Assembly (NCBI GenBank): GCA_023055505.1
Contig: JALIRH010000125.1
Span: 509,001 to 573,000 of the forward strand
DNA from: Callipepla californica brunnescens
Lineage: Eukaryota; Chordata; Aves; Galliformes; Odontophoridae
Direction of reading: 5' to 3'
Length of the DNA stretch: 64,000 nucleotides
Below, one piece after another: positions 29,801 through 42,379 of the stretch; the first letter of the stretch is position 1, and each line of letters starts with the position of its first letter. The notes under the pieces were generated by a model, which did no database searches, was not told where the DNA came from, and saw nothing but the letters and a program-made list of their open reading frames with translations. Both the position numbers and the translations under genes were made by a program.

Positions 29801-32800
29801 TGATTTGTATGATGTAACCCAAAACCAAACCCCAGGCCTACCCCTTCTCTCACCCTGACACTCGAACCAAACCTCCGCCTAAACCTAACCCTAATATCTA
29901 AGCCTAAGCCTAACCCTTCCAATTGCCCTAGCCCTAACACTAACCCTTTTCCTATACCTAACCCTGACCTCAACCCTGATCCTAACCTTTCCCTAACCCT
30001 AACACCAACCCGTAACATCATTTGAATCCTAATCCTATTCCAAACCTTAACCCTATCCCAAGGCCTAACCCTACTCTGACCTTTACACTCCAACTAACCC
30101 AACCTCGATCAAGAAATACAAATGGAATCCTAAACCTAAACCTAAACCTAAACCTACTGCTAACACCACAAGTCAGCCTACTTTTCTCCCTAAATCTAAT
30201 CATAAATCTCAAAAAATCTTTGTCCCTAACCCTAATCATAAATCCAGTCCAAACTCTGAAACTTTCCCAAAACCTATGCCTATTCCTAACACTTACTCTT
30301 ACCCTAAGTCTATCCCTAACACTAACCCTTCTCCCAGACACAACCCTAAAGCCAACACTAATCCTAACCTAATCTTTATCCTAATCCTAAACCTAATCCT
30401 AACTCTTACCCTAATTCTAACTCTACCCTAACTCTAGGGTTAGGGTATGCTTAGGGTTAGGGTGAAATTAGGGTTAGGGTTAGTGTTAGGTTTAGGGTTG
30501 AGGTTAGGGTTAGGGTTAGGGTTAGGGTTAGGTAAGGGTTAGGGTTAGGGTAAGAATTAGGATAGGGATTGTGATACAGTTAAGGTAAGGGTTAGGAATT
30601 AGAGTTAGGGTTAGGGTTAGGATTAGGGTTAGGGTTAGGTTAGGGTTAGGGTTAGGGTTAAGGTTAGAGTTAGGGTTAGGGTTAGGGTTAGGGTTAGGGT
30701 AAGAATTATGATAGGGATTGTGATACAGTTAAGGTAAGGGTTAGGAATTAGGGTTAGGGTTAGGGTTAGGTTTAGGTTTAGGTTTAGGTTTAGGGTTAAG
30801 GTTAGGGTTAGTGTTAGGGTAGGTTAGGGTTAGGGTATGGTAGGGTTAGGGTTAGGGTAGGGTAAGGGTTAGCATTAGGTTTAGGGTTAGGGTTAGGGTT
30901 AGAGTTAGGTTAGGGCTAGGGTTAGGGTTAGGGTTAGGGTTAGGGTTAATGTAGTTTAGGGCTAGGGTTAGGGTTAGGGTTAGGATAGGGTTAATGTAGG
31001 GTTAGGGTTAGTGCTAGGAATCAATTTGGAGGAAGGAAAAGGTATAGGAATTGGTTCATTGTTAGCGTTAGTCTTCAGGGTTAGGGTTCGGATTTAGCAC
31101 TATGTTTCAGGTTCCTTTTAGGTTTAGTGATAAGGATTAGGGGTACGTTTAGGTATTGTACAATGCTAAGTGTTAGCTTCTGGGTGGGGGTTGGGGTTAG
31201 ATTAAGGGTGAGGGTTAGGGTTAGGACTAGATTTAGGATTAGGTTTAGGAATAGGTTTTCTTTGATTGTTAGGGTGAGAGAAAGGTTAGGCCTTGGGTTT
31301 GTTTTTGGAATAGTTTTGGGTTTCAGAATAGGAATTGGGTTAGTATTTGGAATCTGATTGCTTTAGTATTAGTGTTAGGGTGGGGGTTAGAAGTTAGGTG
31401 AGCGTTGTGGTAATCTAATGCTTTGTGTTAGGCTTAGGGTTGGGCTTTTACTTGAGGTTGGTGTTAGGGTCAGCTTTAGTTTGAAGGTAGATTTAGAGTT
31501 TAAATTGTGGTCATGCTTGGGATTAGTTTTAGAGTTAGGGTAAGATTTAGGTTTCCTTTCAGTGTTAGGCTGTGAGAATTGTAGGCTTTGTGTTTTTGGG
31601 TTTGTGTTGGGTTTAGGAATTGGAATAGTGTTTGGGATAGTATTAGCGTTAAGGCTGGGGTTAGAGTTAGGTGATGGCTGTGGTAATCTAATGCTTTGTG
31701 TTAGGTTTAGGGTTGGGCTTCCATCTGGGGTTGGTTTTAAGGTCCCATTTAGATTTCAGGAAGAATTGGAGTTAAATTGAGGTAACGGTTAGGATTAGAT
31801 TTAGGGTTCTGATAAGGGTTAGGTTAGGGTTAGGGTTTGGTTCCAAGTTGTTTTTAGGGTTAGGGTTAACGTTAGGTTTCAGGATAGGGTTAGGAATATA
31901 GCTAGGTGTTTGTTAGGTAAGGTTTAGTCCTGGGGTTTCAGTTCGGGTTAGGTGAAGCGTTAGTTTTACAGTTAGAAGACATGTTAGGGTTAGGGTTAGG
32001 TTTTGGTGTAGATTTAGGTTTAGGGTAAGGGTTAGGGATGTAGATGAAGGTTTAGTGGAAGGGGTAGGGTTCTCTTTAGTTTTAGGACCAGGGAAGGGTC
32101 CTAAAAGGGCCTTGGCTAAGGGTGAGTTTTAGTATTTGATTTAGCGTTGCGTTCAGATCTAGGTTAGTTTGAGTGTCAGGCTGAGAGAAGGGGTAGGCCT
32201 TGGGTTTGGTTCTGGCTTAGTGTTAGGTTTAGGAATAGGAATAGTTTTGGTGTTTGGATTGGGTTTGGGGTTAGTAGTAGGGATTGGATTGGGGTTAGTG
32301 TTAGGTGAGATCTGCGGTAATCTGATGCTTTCTTTGAGGCTTGAGGTTTGAGCTTAAATGTGGTGTTGGTTTTAGGGTAGGATTTAGGGCTAGGGTTTGG
32401 TTGAGGGTAGCATTAGGTTTAGGTTTAGGGGAAGGGTTTTGGTTAGGGTAGAGGTTAGAATTCTGGTTTGGGTTAGGAATAGGGTTCTGGACAAGGTAAG
32501 GATTTAGTCCTAGGTTTCCAGTTAGGGTAAGGTGAAGTGCTGGTGTTCTAGTTAGGAGAAGAGTTAGGTTGAGGTTTCGGGTTAGGTTTTTTTGTCGATT
32601 TAGGTTTTAGGTAAGGGGTAGATTTTAGACAACATGAGCTTTCTGGTCAGAGTAGGGTTAGGCCTTAGAATATGGATAAGATTAGGATAAATGTAGGGTT
32701 AGTTTCGGGTTTAGGTTAGTTTGAGTGTTAGGCTGAGAGAAGGGGAGGGCCTTGGGTTTGGGTTTGGTTTAGGGTTAAGATAAGGTTTAGGAATAGGAGT

Positions 32801-32825
32801 AGGTTTGGGGTTTGGATTGGGTTTG
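29627..32825. repeat. Array copy 0: shortened first unit, 3,199 bp
   Basis: It is continuous on its left with the rest of the provirus. It lacks about 1.57 kb relative to the others: at about 30,436 the CCCTAA-sense part jumps to TTAGGG-sense through CCCTAACTCTAGGGTTAGGG, bypassing the normal CCTAGG turn. It has G at the CAA(G/T)AAATAC site and T at the AATCA(T/C)AAATC site. Confidence 0.95.
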
Positions 32826-35800
32826 GACTTGATAGTGACTCCCCACTGAACCATAACATCAGGGCCCCATAAATATCATCGGAATTGGCAACACAAACGG
32901 TTTGATAGTAGCTACCCGATCTTCAGGTCCTCTGATTGGAATGAACTCAGCACTTTGCTGGCTGTTCCTTGCACCTCCCACCCCAGCTAATGTATGGGAT
33001 GATTTGTATGATGTAACCCAAAACCAAACCCCAGGCCTACCCCTTCTCTCACCCTGACACTCGAACCAAACCTCCGCCTAAACCTAACCCTAATATCTAA
33101 GCCTAAGCCTAACCCTTCCAATTGCCCTAGCCCTAACACTAACCCTTTTCCTATACCTAACCCTGACCTCAACCCTGATCCTAACCTTTCCCTAACCCTA
33201 ACACCAACCCGTAACATCATTTGAATCCTAATCCTATTCCAAACCTTAACCCTATCCCAAGGCCTAACCCTACTCTGACCTTTACACTCCAACTAACCCA
33301 ACCTCGATCAATAAATACAAATGGAATCCTAAACCTAAACCTAAACCTAAACCTACTGCTAACACCACAAGTCAGCCTACTTTTCTCCCTAAATCTAATC
33401 ATAAATCTCAAAAAATCTTTGTCCCTAACCCTAATCATAAATCCAGTCCAAACTCTGAAACTTTCCCAAAACCTATGCCTATTCCTAACACTTACTCTTA
33501 CCCTAAGTCTATCCCTAACACTAACCCTTCTCCCAGACACAACCCTAAAGCCAACACTAATCCTAACCTAATCTTTATCCTAATCCTAAACCTAATCCTA
33601 ACTCTTACCCTAATTCTAACTCTACCCTAACCCTAACTCTGACCCTCAAACCAAACCCACATTTAAGCACAACCCTAATCCCGACACCTAGCATCAGATT
33701 ACCACAACCCTAACGGAACCCTAACCCTAACACTAATGCTATGACTATCCCAAACCCTAACCCAAGTACTAGACCAAACCATACCCCTATCCCTCACTCT
33801 AAAACTAACAACCCTAACTAAACTCTAACCGTAACCCTATCCCTAATACTAACACTAATCATCTTTTAAACACCAATGTTATTCCTATTCCTAAACCTTA
33901 CCCAATCTCCAAATGAAATCCAAGGCCGGTGCCTTCTCACACCCTAACGATCAAACCAAACCTACATCTAAACCTAACCCTAAATCCAATCTTTACCCTA
34001 AACCATACACTTGCCCTGGCCTTAACACTAACCCTTTCCCTATACCTAACCCTAACCCTAACCTTAACACTAATTTGAGGCCTATCCCTAGTAGGAACCC
34101 AAAACCTAATTGGAATCTGAATCCTGTTCTTAACCTTAACCCTAACACGACTTAACTCTACTCTGACCCTAAAAGTCAAATGAACCCTACTCCTTACCCT
34201 AAACCTCAATCTAAACCTAAACCTAACCCTAAACCTAAACTTCACAAGAACACTCAACCTAATCCTAGCACTAACCTAAACTAAAACTAAAACAACTTTT
34301 TTGCTAACCCTAATCCTAAATCTAACCCTAACCCCAAAACTCCCCCAAACCTGACCCTAAACCTAATCCACTCCAAAATCCTTACCCTAACCCTAACCCC
34401 AAACACCCTAATACTAGAACTAAAGCAATCCTTCACCCTAACCCTAAAACTAACAATTTAACTTTGACCCTAAAACTCAAATTCACCCTACATACACTTT
34501 ATGCTACCTAGGTTAGGGTCAGGCTCAATCTGGGTTTTGTGTTGGGGTCAAAGGGATAGGGTTAGGGTAGAGTTCGAGTTAGGATGAAGGTAATGCTTAC
34601 AGATATGTTTAGAGAATGGAACAGGGTTAGGGTTAAGGTTAGGGTAAGGTTGAAGGTTAGGCTCAGGGACAGATTTAGGGTTAGAGTTTGGGTTCCTTTT
34701 AGGTTTAGGGATAGGGTTAGGGTACGGTTAGGTATTGTACAACGCTAAGTGTTAGCTTCTGGGTAAGGGATAGGGTTAGGGTAAGGGTTAGATTCAGGGT
34801 TAGGGTTAGCATTAGCATCAGGGTTAGGGTTATGGTAAGAGTTAGGATAGGGAATGGGATACAGTTAGGGTAAGGGTTAGGAATAGGGTTAGGGTTACAT
34901 TAAGGTTAGGGTTAGTGTTTGGATCAGGGGTAGGGTTAGGAATAAAGTTAGAGTAAGGGCTAGGATTAGGGTTAGGGTTAGGGTAGGGATACGGTTAGGG
35001 TAGAGTTAAGGTTAGGGTAGGGTTAGGGTTAGGGTAGGGGTTAGGGATAGGGTTAGGGTTAGGGTTAGGGTTAGGTTAGGGTTTGGGTTATGGTAAGAGT
35101 TAGGATAGGGATTGTGATACGGTTAGGGTAAGGGTTAGGAATAGGGATAGGGTTTGATTAGGGTAAGGGTTATTGTTTGGATTAGGGGTAGGGTTACGAA
35201 TAAAGTTAGAGTTAGGGCTAGGATTAGGGTTATGGTTCGGGATTGGATTAGTGTTAGGGTAAGGAATAAAGTTAGAGTGTTAGGATTAGGGTTAGGGTAA
35301 AGTAGGGTTAGGGGTAGGGTTAGGGTTAGGGTTAGGGTTAGGGTTAGGGTTAGGGTTAGGGTTTGGGTTAGGCTAGGGTTAGGGTAAGGGTTAGGGTTAG
35401 GATAAGAATTAGGATAGGGATTGTGATACAGTTAAGGTAAGGGTTAGGAATTAGGGTTAGGGTTAGGGTTAGGATTAGGGTTAGGGTTAGGGTTAGGATT
35501 AGGGTTAGGGTTAAGGTTAGAGTTAGGGTTAGGGTTAGGGTTAGGGTTAGGGTTAGGGTTAGGGTTAGGGTTAGGGTTAGTTAAGGGTTAGGGTTAGGGT
35601 AAGAATTAGGATAGGGATTGTGATACAGTTAAGGTAAGGGTTAGGAATTAGGGTTAGGGTTAGGGTTAGGTTTAGGTTTAGGTTTAGGGTTAGGGTTAGG
35701 GTTAGGGTTAGGGTTAATGTAGTTTAGGGCTAGGGTTATGGTTAGGGTTAGGATAGGGTTAATGTAGGGTTAGGGTTAGTGCTAGGAATCAATTTGGAGG

Positions 35801-37593
35801 AAGGAAAAGGTATAGGAATTGGTTCATTGTTAGCGTTAGTCTTCAGGGTTAGGGTTCGGATTTAGCACTATGTTTCAGGTTCCTTTTAGGTTTAGTGATA
35901 AGGATTAGGGGTACGTTTAGGTATTGTACAATGCTAAGTGTTAGCTTCTGGGTGGGGGTTGGGGTTAGATTAAGGGTGAGGGTTAGGGTTAGGACTAGAT
36001 TTAGGATTAGGTTTAGGAATAGGTTTTCTTTGATTGTTAGGGTGAGAGAAAGGTTAGGCCTTGGGTTTGTTTTTGGAATAGTTTTGGGTTTCAGAATAGG
36101 AATTGGGTTAGTATTTGGAATCTGATTGCTTTAGTATTAGTGTTAGGGTGGGGGTTAGAAGTTAGGTGAGCGTTGTGGTAATCTAATGCTTTGTGTTAGG
36201 CTTAGGGTTGGGCTTTTACTTGAGGTTGGTGTTAGGGTCAGCTTTAGTTTGAAGGTAGATTTAGAGTTTAAATTGTGGTCATGCTTGGGATTAGTTTTAG
36301 AGTTAGGGTAAGATTTAGGTTTCCTTTCAGTGTTAGGCTGTGAGAATTGTAGGCTTTGTGTTTTTGGGTTTGTGTTGGGTTTAGGAATTGGAATAGTGTT
36401 TGGGATAGTATTAGCGTTAAGGCTGGGGTTAGAGTTAGGTGATGGCTGTGGTAATCTAATGCTTTGTGTTAGGTTTAGGGTTGGGCTTCCATCTGGGGTT
36501 GGTTTTAAGGTCCCATTTAGATTTCAGGAAGAATTGGAGTTAAATTGAGGTAACGGTTAGGATTAGATTTAGGGTTCTGATAAGGGTTAGGTTAGGGTTA
36601 GGGTTTGGTTCCAAGTTGTTTTTAGGGTTAGGGTTAACGTTAGGTTTCAGGATAGGGTTAGGAATATAGCTAGGTGTTTGTTAGGTAAGGTTTAGTCCTG
36701 GGGTTTCAGTTCGGGTTAGGTGAAGCGTTAGTTTTACAGTTAGAAGACATGTTAGGGTTAGGGTTAGGTTTTGGTGTAGATTTAGGTTTAGGGTAAGGGT
36801 TAGGGATGTAGATGAAGGTTTAGTGGAAGGGGTAGGGTTCTCTTTAGTTTTAGGACCAGGGAAGGGTCCTAAAAGGGCCTTGGCTAAGGGTGAGTTTTAG
36901 TATTTGATTTAGCGTTGCGTTCAGATCTAGGTTAGTTTGAGTGTCAGGCTGAGAGAAGGGGTAGGCCTTGGGTTTGGTTCTGGCTTAGTGTTAGGTTTAG
37001 GAATAGGAATAGTTTTGGTGTTTGGATTGGGTTTGGGGTTAGTAGTAGGGATTGGATTGGGGTTAGTGTTAGGTGAGATCTGCGGTAATCTGATGCTTTC
37101 TTTGAGGCTTGAGGTTTGAGCTTAAACGTGGTGTTGGTTTTAGGGTAGGATTTAGGGCTAGGGTTTGGTTGAGGGTAGCATTAGGTTTAGGTTTAGGGGA
37201 AGGGTTTTGGTTAGGGTAGAGGTTAGAATTCTGGTTTGGGTTAGGAATAGGGTTCTGGACAAGGTAAGGATTTAGTCCTAGGTTTCCAGTTAGGGTAAGG
37301 TGAAGTGCTGGTGTTCTAGTTAGGAGAAGAGTTAGGTTGAGGTTTCGGGTTAGGTTTTTTTGTCGATTTAGGTTTTAGGTAAGGGGTAGATTTTAGACAA
37401 CATGAGCTTTCTGGTCAGAGTAGGGTTAGGCCTTAGAATATGGATAAGATTAGGATAAATGTAGGGTTAGTTTCGGGTTTAGGTTAGTTTGAGTGTTAGG
37501 CTGAGAGAAGGGGAGGGCCTTGGGTTTGGGTTTGGTTTAGGGTTAAGATAAGGTTTAGGAATAGGAGTAGGTTTGGGGTTTGGATTGGGTTTG
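32826..37593. repeat. Array unit 1, 4,768 bp
   Basis: This is the shortest full unit, with the shortest perfect TTAGGG run (about 35,525-35,580). The turn CCTAGG lies at 34,507-34,512. Marker alleles, in the order CAA(G/T)AAATAC, GCTA(T/G)GAC, CAAAT(G/T)AACC, AAACA(A/C)CT, CACTT(T/G)ATGC: T, T, G, A, T. It still has T at AATCA(T/C)AAATC, like copy 0. Confidence 0.97.
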
Positions 37594-40500
37594 GACTTGA
37601 TAGTGACTCCCCACTGAACCATAACATCAGGGCCCCATAAATATCATCGGAATTGGCAACACAAACGGTTTGATAGTAGCTACCCGATCTTCAGGTCCTC
37701 TGATTGGAATGAACTCAGCACTTTGCTGGCTGTTCCTTGCACCTCCCACCCCAGCTAATGTATGGGATGATTTGTATGATGTAACCCAAAACCAAACCCC
37801 AGGCCTACCCCTTCTCTCACCCTGACACTCGAACCAAACCTCCGCCTAAACCTAACCCTAATATCTAAGCCTAAGCCTAACCCTTCCAATTGCCCTAGCC
37901 CTAACACTAACCCTTTTCCTATACCTAACCCTGACCTCAACCCTGATCCTAACCTTTCCCTAACCCTAACACCAACCCGTAACATCATTTGAATCCTAAT
38001 CCTATTCCAAACCTTAACCCTATCCCAAGGCCTAACCCTACTCTGACCTTTACACTCCAACTAACCCAACCTCGATCAATAAATACAAATGGAATCCTAA
38101 ACCTAAACCTAAACCTAAACCTACTGCTAACACCACAAGTCAGCCTACTTTTCTCCCTAAATCTAATCACAAATCTCAAAAAATCTTTGTCCCTAACCCT
38201 AATCATAAATCCAGTCCAAACTCTGAAACTTTCCCAAAACCTATGCCTATTCCTAACACTTACTCTTACCCTAAGTCTATCCCTAACACTAACCCTTCTC
38301 CCAGACACAACCCTAAAGCCAACACTAATCCTAACCTAATCTTTATCCTAATCCTAAACCTAATCCTAACTCTTACCCTAATTCTAACTCTACCCTAACC
38401 CTAACTCTGACCCTCAAACCAAACCCACATTTAAGCACAACCCTAATCCCGACACCTAGCATCAGATTACCACAACCCTAACGGAACCCTAACCCTAACA
38501 CTAATGCTATGACTATCCCAAACCCTAACCCAAGTACTAGACCAAACCATACCCCTATCCCTCACTCTAAAACTAACAACCCTAACTAAACTCTAACCGT
38601 AACCCTATCCCTAATACTAACACTAATCATCTTTTAAACACCAATGTTATTCCTATTCCTAAACCTTACCCAATCTCCAAATGAAATCCAAGGCCGGTGC
38701 CTTCTCACACCCTAACGATCAAACCAAACCTACATCTAAACCTAACCCTAAATCCAATCTTTACCCTAAACCATACACTTGCCCTGGCCTTAACACTAAC
38801 CCTTTCCCTATACCTAACCCTAACCCTAACCTTAACACTAATTTGAGGCCTATCCCTAGTAGGAACCCAAAACCTAATTGGAATCTGAATCCTGTTCTTA
38901 ACCTTAACCCTAACACGACTTAACTCTACTCTGACCCTAAAAGTCAAATGAACCCTACTCCTTACCCTAAACCTCAATCTAAACCTAAACCTAACCCTAA
39001 ACCTAAACTTCACAAGAACACTCAACCTAATCCTAGCACTAACCTAAACTAAAACTAAAACACCTTTTTTGCTAACCCTAATCCTAAATCTAACCCTAAC
39101 CCCAAAACTCCCCCAAACCTGACCCTAAACCTAATCCACTCCAAAATCCTTACCCTAACCCTAACCCCAAACACCCTAATACTAGAACTAAAGCAATCCT
39201 TCACCCTAACCCTAAAACTAACAATTTAACTTTGACCCTAAAACTCAAATTCACCCTACATACACTTGATGCTACCTAGGTTAGGGTCAGGCTCAATCTG
39301 GGTTTTGTGTTGGGGTCAAAGGGATAGGGTTAGGGTAGAGTTCGAGTTAGGATGAAGGTAATGCTTACAGATATGTTTAGAGAATGGAACAGGGTTAGGG
39401 TTAAGGTTAGGGTAAGGTTGAAGGTTAGGCTCAGGGACAGATTTAGGGTTAGAGTTTGGGTTCCTTTTAGGTTTAGGGATAGGGTTAGGGTACGGTTAGG
39501 TATTGTACAACGCTAAGTGTTAGCTTCTGGGTAAGGGATAGGGTTAGGGTAAGGGTTAGATTCAGGGTTAGGGTTAGCATTAGCATCAGGGTTAGGGTTA
39601 TGGTAAGAGTTAGGATAGGGAATGGGATACAGTTAGGGTAAGGGTTAGGAATAGGGTTAGGGTTACATTAAGGTTAGGGTTAGTGTTTGGATCAGGGGTA
39701 GGGTTAGGAATAAAGTTAGAGTAAGGGCTAGGATTAGGGTTAGGGTTAGGGTAGGGATACGGTTAGGGTAGAGTTAAGGTTAGGGTAGGGTTAGGGTTAG
39801 GGTAGGGGTTAGGGATAGGGTTAGGGTTAGGGTTAGGGTTAGGTTAGGGTTTGGGTTATGGTAAGAGTTAGGATAGGGATTGTGATACGGTTAGGGTAAG
39901 GGTTAGGAATAGGGATAGGGTTTGATTAGGGTAAGGGTTATTGTTTGGATTAGGGGTAGGGTTACGAATAAAGTTAGAGTTAGGGCTAGGATTAGGGTTA
40001 GGGTTCGGGATTGGATTAGTGTTAGGGTAAGGAATAAAGTTAGAGTGTTAGGATTAGGGTTAGGGTAAAGTAGGGTTAGGGGTAGGGTTAGGGTTAGGGT
40101 TAGGGTTAGGGTTAGGGTTAGGGTTTGGGTTAGGCTAGGGTTAGGGTAAGGGTTAGGGTTAGGATAAGAATTAGGATAGGGATTGTGATACAGTTAAGGT
40201 AAGGGTTAGGAATTAGGGTTAGGGTTAGGGTTAGGATTAGGGTTAGGGTTAGGGTTAGGATTAGGGTTAGGGTTAAGGTTAGAGTTAGGGTTAGGGTTAG
40301 GGTTAGGGTTAGGGTTAGGGTTAGGGTTAGGGTTAGGGTTAGGGTTAGGGTTAGGGTTAGGGTTAGGGTTAGGTAAGGGTTAGGGTTAGGGTAAGAATTA
40401 GGATAGGGATTGTGATACAGTTAAGGTAAGGGTTAGGAATTAGGGTTAGGGTTAGGGTTAGGTTTAGGTTTAGGTTTAGGGTTAGGGTTAGGGTTAGGGT

Positions 40501-42379
40501 TAATGTAGTTTAGGGCTAGGGTTATGGTTAGGGTTAGGATAGGGTTAATGTAGGGTTAGGGTTAGTGCTAGGAATCAATTTGGAGGAAGGAAAAGGTATA
40601 GGAATTGGTTCATTGTTAGCGTTAGTCTTCAGGGTTAGGGTTCGGATTTAGCACTATGTTTCAGGTTCCTTTTAGGTTTAGTGATAAGGATTAGGGGTAC
40701 GTTTAGGTATTGTACAATGCTAAGTGTTAGCTTCTGGGTGGGGGTTGGGGTTAGATTAAGGGTGAGGGTTAGGGTTAGGACTAGATTTAGGATTAGGTTT
40801 AGGAATAGGTTTTCTTTGATTGTTAGGGTGAGAGAAAGGTTAGGCCTTGGGTTTGTTTTTGGAATAGTTTTGGGTTTCAGAATAGGAATTGGGTTAGTAT
40901 TTGGAATCTGATTGCTTTAGTATTAGTGTTAGGGTGGGGGTTAGAAGTTAGGTGAGCGTTGTGGTAATCTAATGCTTTGTGTTAGGCTTAGGGTTGGGCT
41001 TTTACTTGAGGTTGGTGTTAGGGTCAGCTTTAGTTTGAAGGTAGATTTAGAGTTTAAATTGTGGTCATGCTTGGGATTAGTTTTAGAGTTAGGGTAAGAT
41101 TTAGGTTTCCTTTCAGTGTTAGGCTGTGAGAATTGTAGGCTTTGTGTTTTTGGGTTTGTGTTGGGTTTAGGAATTGGAATAGTGTTTGGGATAGTATTAG
41201 CGTTAAGGCTGGGGTTAGAGTTAGGTGATGGCTGTGGTAATCTAATGCTTTGTGTTAGGTTTAGGGTTGGGCTTCCATCTGGGGTTGGTTTTAAGGTCCC
41301 ATTTAGATTTCAGGAAGAATTGGAGTTAAATTGAGGTAACGGTTAGGATTAGATTTAGGGTTCTGATAAGGGTTAGGTTAGGGTTAGGGTTTGGTTCCAA
41401 GTTGTTTTTAGGGTTAGGGTTAACGTTAGGTTTCAGGATAGGGTTAGGAATATAGCTAGGTGTTTGTTAGGTAAGGTTTAGTCCTGGGGTTTCAGTTCGG
41501 GTTAGGTGAAGCGTTAGTTTTACAGTTAGAAGACATGTTAGGGTTAGGGTTAGGTTTTGGTGTAGATTTAGGTTTAGGGTAAGGGTTAGGGATGTAGATG
41601 AAGGTTTAGTGGAAGGGGTAGGGTTCTCTTTAGTTTTAGGACCAGGGAAGGGTCCTAAAAGGGCCTTGGCTAAGGGTGAGTTTTAGTATTTGATTTAGCG
41701 TTGCGTTCAGATCTAGGTTAGTTTGAGTGTCAGGCTGAGAGAAGGGGTAGGCCTTGGGTTTGGTTCTGGCTTAGTGTTAGGTTTAGGAATAGGAATAGTT
41801 TTGGTGTTTGGATTGGGTTTGGGGTTAGTAGTAGGGATTGGATTGGGGTTAGTGTTAGGTGAGATCTGCGGTAATCTGATGCTTTCTTTGAGGCTTGAGG
41901 TTTGAGCTTAAACGTGGTGTTGGTTTTAGGGTAGGATTTAGGGCTAGGGTTTGGTTGAGGGTAGCATTAGGTTTAGGTTTAGGGGAAGGGTTTTGGTTAG
42001 GGTAGAGGTTAGAATTCTGGTTTGGGTTAGGAATAGGGTTCTGGACAAGGTAAGGATTTAGTCCTAGGTTTCCAGTTAGGGTAAGGTGAAGTGCTGGTGT
42101 TCTAGTTAGGAGAAGAGTTAGGTTGAGGTTTCGGGTTAGGTTTTTTTGTCGATTTAGGTTTTAGGTAAGGGGTAGATTTTAGACAACATGAGCTTTCTGG
42201 TCAGAGTAGGGTTAGGCCTTAGAATATGGATAAGATTAGGATAAATGTAGGGTTAGTTTCGGGTTTAGGTTAGTTTGAGTGTTAGGCTGAGAGAAGGGGA
42301 GGGCCTTGGGTTTGGGTTTGGTTTAGGGTTAAGATAAGGTTTAGGAATAGGAGTAGGTTTGGGGTTTGGATTGGGTTTG
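37594..42379. repeat. Array unit 2, 4,786 bp
   Basis: Same structure, with the turn at 39,275-39,280. Marker alleles in the same order: T, T, G, C, G. A long perfect TTAGGG run at about 40,275-40,372 accounts for its extra 18 bp over unit 1. Confidence 0.97.
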
